A DNA stretch of 9,999 nt, from contig SXMA01000041.1 of NCBI GenBank assembly GCA_005777515.1, positions 1 to 9,999 on the forward strand. Reading direction: 5' to 3'. Both the position numbers and the translations under genes were made by a program. The notes beneath the pieces are model-generated. The model saw only the letters and a list, made by a program, of their open reading frames with translations, did no database searches and was not told the DNA's origin. Shown piece after piece: positions 7,377-9,999 of the stretch (its first letter is position 1; the number at the start of each line of letters is the position of its first letter). Origin of the DNA: Actinomycetota bacterium. GTDB lineage: Bacteria > Actinomycetota > Actinomycetes > Nanopelagicales > Nanopelagicaceae.

Positions 7377-7406
7377 AAAGTCGCTCACGTGGGGCACTTT
7401 TGAGCG
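7376..7406. repeat. Two interleaved inverted repeats upstream of the metallo-hydrolase gene
   Basis: AAAAGT (7376-7381) is the reverse complement of ACTTTT (7396-7401), and CGCTCA (7382-7387) of TGAGCG (7401-7406). The arms alternate A-B-A'-B', so the two stems cannot easily form together; they would be alternative hairpins or nested DNA sites. A CACGTG palindrome (7386-7391) lies in the middle. The block ends 32 nt before the preferred GTG start at 7439. Confidence 0.3.
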
Positions 7407-7438
7407 GAAGTGGGCGCTGGGGTTGGAAGAATGCCCAG

Positions 7439-8146
7439 GTGAGCCTCTTAGTGGATCGAGTAGTTGCGCCTTACTACGCTACAAATTGTTGGATCATAGC
7501 TCCAGCAAAAAATTCACACTGCGTCGTTATTGATCCAGGAATTGCCATTCCGAATTTGATGAAAGAAATTAAAGCAAAGCTAGTGGAGCACAACCTTGTT
7601 GTAGGAGCAATATTTATTACCCATGGCCATCTTGATCACACATTTTCTCTTTACTCGCTTGCCAAAGACTTTATTGAAAGTGATACCTATATTCATAAAG
7701 CTGATAGGGACCTACTTAGTAATCCAGAGCGCGCAATGGGTCCGCAGTCACAAGCTCTCTTGAGCGAACTTGGGAAGCTTTCGGGGCAAGAGATTAGTTT
7801 TCAAGAACCGGAGCGAACCTGGTCCATAGATTCTGATAGTGAGTCAAGACTGGGAGGAATGAATTTTTCCTTTAGACATGCGCCAGGACATACCCCGGGC
7901 TCGACTCTGGCAATTGTCGATGATGAGCTATTGATCAGTGGAGATGTGCTTTTTAAAGGCGGAATTGGCAGAACAGATCTGCCACGTGGCTCAATGAGCG
8001 ACATGGAGATAACTCTTCGTGAGAAAATAGCGACCTTGCCACCTCATCTCCGTGTTCTTACCGGGCATGGCGATGAGAGCAGGATGGAAGAGGAATTGAA
8101 GAGAAATCAATATCTAATAGCGGCAACTCAAGGGAGATTGACATGA
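7439..8146 (+). CDS. MBL-fold metallo-hydrolase, glyoxalase II-like (235 aa)
   Basis: A metallo-beta-lactamase-fold enzyme of the hydroxyacylglutathione hydrolase (glyoxalase II) / YcbL-like group, probably cytosolic, with a dinuclear metal site. From the GTG start, the metal ligands are all present: THGHLDH (61-67), H151 in APGHTPGS, D169 in SGDV, and H210 in TGHGD. GIGRTDL (176-182) is also typical of the group. The true substrate is not deducible; thioester or similar hydrolysis is the family role. The frame is open back to a TTG at 7400, but the added 13 residues look non-coding. GTG 7439 has GGAAGA at 7425-7430 (8-nt spacing) and gives the usual N-terminus [18 protein letters not shown]; a second GTG at 7451 is possible. 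It shares ATGA with hisS, so the two are translationally coupled. The same pairing with hisS occurs in Mycobacterium. Confidence 0.9.
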   Translation: MSLLVDRVVAPYYATNCWIIAPAKNSHCVVIDPGIAIPNLMKEIKAKLVEHNLVVGAIFITHGHLDHTFSLYSLAKDFIESDTYIHKADRDLLSNPERAMGPQSQALLSELGKLSGQEISFQEPERTWSIDSDSESRLGGMNFSFRHAPGHTPGSTLAIVDDELLISGDVLFKGGIGRTDLPRGSMSDMEITLREKIATLPPHLRVLTGHGDESRMEEELKRNQYLIAATQGRLT

Positions 8147-9423
8147 GTCAAAAGTTCGTAGCCCCTAAGGGCGTCTCTGAGTATCTGCCGCCAAAATCAA
8201 ATGTTTTCGATCGAATTATTCAAACGCTAAAGATTCCAGCACTTGCTGCCGGATATGAGTTAATAGAGCTGCCAATATTTGAAGATACCGAGTTGTTTAC
8301 TCGGGGAGTTGGCGCTTCAACAGATGTGGTGTCAAAGGAGATGTATACCTTTGAGGATCGTGGTGGTCGCTCACTAACTCTTCGCCCCGAGGGAACAGCT
8401 GGAGTGATAAGAGCTGTTATTGAACATGGTCTAGATCGTGGCAGCCTGCCAGTGAAACTCTTTTATCAAGGCCCCTTCTTTAGGGCTGAGAGGCCACAAG
8501 CTGGTCGCTATCGCCAGTTTTATCAATTCGGAATCGAGGCTATTGGTAGCAATGATCCGTATCTTGATGCAGAGGTCATCTCGATTGCCTATCAAGGTTA
8601 TAGAAAACTTGGACTCAAAGATTTTGAACTGCAGATAACCTCCCTTGGCGATAGCGAGAGTAGAACCGCGCATCGAAAAGATCTTGATGCATTTATTGCT
8701 GGGCTAAATCTTGATCAAGAAACGCGCGCCAGAGCTGAAAAGAATCCGCTGCGCCTCTTCGATGATAAACGTGAAGAAATAAGAGCTTCCATGAGCAAAG
8801 CTCCACTACTTCTTGATTATTTGAATAGCGAAAGTAGAGAGAACTTTGAAGCGGTTAAATCGGCGCTTGACTCCCTAGAAATCAAATATGTAGTTAATCC
8901 AAGAATGGTCAGGGGCCTTGATTACTACACTGGAACAACCTTTGAGTTTGTTCACAAGGGACTTGGCGCGCAATCTGGTATTGGCGGCGGCGGGCGATAT
9001 GACGGTTTAATGGAGCTTCTTGGGGGATCAAAGCTTTCAGGAATTGGTTTTGGATTAGGAATTGATCGAATCCTTCTTGCCCTTGAGGCAGAGGCAAAGA
9101 GCGGTCAATTGCTACCGGGAGAATTGAAATACATTGACCTCTATGTGATTGCTCTAGGTAATGAGGCTCGCTCAAAGTGCTTCACTCTCGTTGATTCACT
9201 TAGAAGAGAGGGCTTTGTTGTAGAGCAGAACTTTGGAGATCGCTCTCTAAAAGGTGCGATGAAAGCCGCTGATAAATCTGGAGCGCGCTTTGCAATAGTT
9301 CTCGGCGATAGCGAATTGCAATCAGGGTCAGTTGAGCTAAAACAGATGAGCAATGGAGAGCAGACTTCGGTTAGGCTTACCTCTCTTGCTAAGACATTGG
9401 CCGAGAAGTCTTCTGGGCTATAA
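8143..9423 (+). CDS. hisS: Histidyl-tRNA synthetase (426 aa)
   Basis: HisRS is a class II aminoacyl-tRNA synthetase that activates histidine with ATP and charges tRNA-His; it works as a dimer in the cytosol. The sequence shows the N-terminal KGVSEYLPP segment (9-17), TLRPEGTAG (79-87), motif 2 with [17 protein letters not shown] (112-128), the histidine-specific [12 protein letters not shown] (257-268), the Gly-rich GGGGRYDGL (281-289) and motif 3 [11 protein letters not shown] (300-310). A C-terminal anticodon-binding domain covers about 330-415. Length is typical. The ATG at 8143 lies in an ATGA overlap with the preceding gene's stop, with AGGGAG at 8131-8136 (6-nt spacing). aspS follows after 25 nt, as is common in bacteria, so the two synthetases are probably made from one mRNA. 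No anomalies were seen. Confidence 0.97.
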   Translation: MSQKFVAPKGVSEYLPPKSNVFDRIIQTLKIPALAAGYELIELPIFEDTELFTRGVGASTDVVSKEMYTFEDRGGRSLTLRPEGTAGVIRAVIEHGLDRGSLPVKLFYQGPFFRAERPQAGRYRQFYQFGIEAIGSNDPYLDAEVISIAYQGYRKLGLKDFELQITSLGDSESRTAHRKDLDAFIAGLNLDQETRARAEKNPLRLFDDKREEIRASMSKAPLLLDYLNSESRENFEAVKSALDSLEIKYVVNPRMVRGLDYYTGTTFEFVHKGLGAQSGIGGGGRYDGLMELLGGSKLSGIGFGLGIDRILLALEAEAKSGQLLPGELKYIDLYVIALGNEARSKCFTLVDSLRREGFVVEQNFGDRSLKGAMKAADKSGARFAIVLGDSELQSGSVELKQMSNGEQTSVRLTSLAKTLAEKSSGL

Positions 9424-9448
9424 GAAGAGTAGAGAGAAGGTCTTTTAA

Positions 9449-9999
9449 TTGCTTCGCTCCCATAGCGCTGGAAAGCTGAGATCAAGTGATATTGGTAGCC
9501 GGGTAAAACTTGCTGGCTGGGTTGCAAGGCGGCGCGACCATGGCGGTGTGGCATTTATTGACCTGCGCGACTACTCGGGAAGTGTGCAAGTAGTTATCTC
9601 TGATGAGAAGGTGGCTGCTGCCCTTAGAGCTGAGTGGTGCGTTTTAATCGATGGAGTCGTTACTAAACGTCCAAGTGGAAATGAAAATTCAGCACTACCT
9701 ACAGGCGAAATTGAAGTTAATTGCGAAAGTCTTGAAGTATTGAGCGAAGCAGCTGCGCTTCCATTTCCCGTTGATAGCGGCGAAGTAGTAAATGTCAGCG
9801 AAGAGGTAAGACTTAAATACCGCTATTTGGATTTAAGGCGCGAGGGACCAAGCAGTGCGCTGCGCCTTCGTTCAAAAGTTACATCGATTATCAGATCTGT
9901 GATGGAGAGCGAGGGCTTTTTAGATATTGAAACGCCGAACCTGACTCGCTCAACGCCAGAGGGTGCGAGAGATTTCTTAGTTCCAGTTCGTCTACAGCC
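9449..9999 (+). CDS. aspS: Aspartyl-tRNA synthetase, N-terminal part (cut by window edge; probably non-discriminating)
   Basis: The first 183 residues of AspRS, a class II synthetase, are visible and the frame runs off the end. An N-terminal OB-fold anticodon-binding domain (about 1-105) carries the signature [19 protein letters not shown] (23-41). The catalytic domain then begins with [11 protein letters not shown] (121-131) and reaches [11 protein letters not shown] (169-179), the loop that closes over the active site. Translation starts with TTG: an in-frame TAA (9446-9448) immediately precedes it, no ATG or GTG could replace it without losing the conserved N-terminus, and AGAAGG at 9435-9440 has 8-nt spacing. 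H31 and G78 match the residues that mark non-discriminating AspRS (His31 and Gly81 in Pseudomonas aeruginosa), which charges both tRNA-Asp and tRNA-Asn, whereas E. coli has Leu and Lys. This specificity is inference. Confidence 0.96.
   Translation, partial: MLRSHSAGKLRSSDIGSRVKLAGWVARRRDHGGVAFIDLRDYSGSVQVVISDEKVAAALRAEWCVLIDGVVTKRPSGNENSALPTGEIEVNCESLEVLSEAAALPFPVDSGEVVNVSEEVRLKYRYLDLRREGPSSALRLRSKVTSIIRSVMESEGFLDIETPNLTRSTPEGARDFLVPVRLQ

Noticed and set aside
7319..7380. A tRNA-like or other structured RNA gene suggested by GGTTCAGC and nearby stems.
   Set aside because: There is no acceptor stem, anticodon arm or proper T-arm pairing.
7376..7406. An H-type pseudoknot.
   Set aside because: The loops between the stems would be zero nucleotides on two sides, which is sterically implausible for stems of 5-6 bp; alternative hairpins fit better.
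7400..7438. TTG at 7400 as start of the metallo-hydrolase, adding 13 residues (MSGSGRWGWKNAQ).
   Set aside because: The added residues do not resemble the family N-terminus, there is no ribosome site before 7400, and the TTG lies inside inverted repeats. GTG 7439 has GGAAGA at good spacing.
9141..9554. A 137-codon open frame on the minus strand across the hisS-aspS junction.
   Set aside because: It lies opposite strongly conserved hisS and aspS coding sequence, its product resembles nothing I know, and the aspS start and ribosome site fall inside it. It is a shadow of the real genes.
1..9999. Mobile elements, CRISPR arrays, toxin-antitoxin or defence genes, integration sites.
   Set aside because: Every long open stretch is accounted for by conserved housekeeping genes in their expected actinobacterial order, with uniform composition by eye and no transposase, direct-repeat array or tRNA-linked boundary.

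Overview
The window looks like a stretch of conserved chromosome from a low-GC actinobacterium. The GC content is roughly mid-40s percent by eye (not computed), and AGA/AGG and A/T-ending codons are common. The gene order ruvA-ruvB-secD-secF-relA-(opposite-strand gene)-metallo-beta-lactamase hydrolase-hisS-aspS is the arrangement I know from Actinobacteria such as Mycobacterium. SecD carries an 'ITADSF' version of the transmembrane-4 aspartate motif that I also associate with actinobacteria. Low GC, very short intergenic gaps and missing accessory genes suggest a streamlined aquatic lineage of the acI / Nanopelagicales type. That placement is inference; no rRNA gene is present to confirm it.

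Layout. Positions 1-1208 hold the end of ruvA and all of ruvB, which encode the Holliday-junction branch-migration machine. Positions 1220-3775 hold secD and secF, the proton-driven accessory subunits of the Sec translocon. secD has no usable ribosome-binding site but has a good promoter-like sequence ending 8 nt before its ATG, so it may be translated from a leaderless mRNA. Positions 3796-5967 hold relA, a full-length bifunctional (p)ppGpp synthetase/hydrolase. A DUF349 coiled-coil protein of unknown function lies on the minus strand at 5964-7268; its stop codon and that of relA share one TTAA. Positions 7269-7438 are the only sizeable non-coding gap, a divergent intergenic region rich in small inverted repeats. 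From 7439 to the end, a glyoxalase II-like metallo-hydrolase, hisS and aspS (cut by the window edge) run as a tightly packed operon.

How the genes fit together. The plus-strand genes cover DNA repair, protein export, stringent response and tRNA charging. They are linked by short spacers or overlaps and are probably co-transcribed in two blocks, ruvA to relA and the hydrolase to aspS. Two genes usually found in this neighbourhood in Actinobacteria are absent here: yajC between ruvB and secD, and apt between secF and relA.

I see no mobile element, CRISPR array, RNA gene, defence system or novel operon. The window is essentially housekeeping. The points worth a second look are the leaderless promoter candidate at secD, the possible dual start signal at relA, the structured divergent region at 7295-7406, and residues in AspRS suggesting that it is the non-discriminating type.
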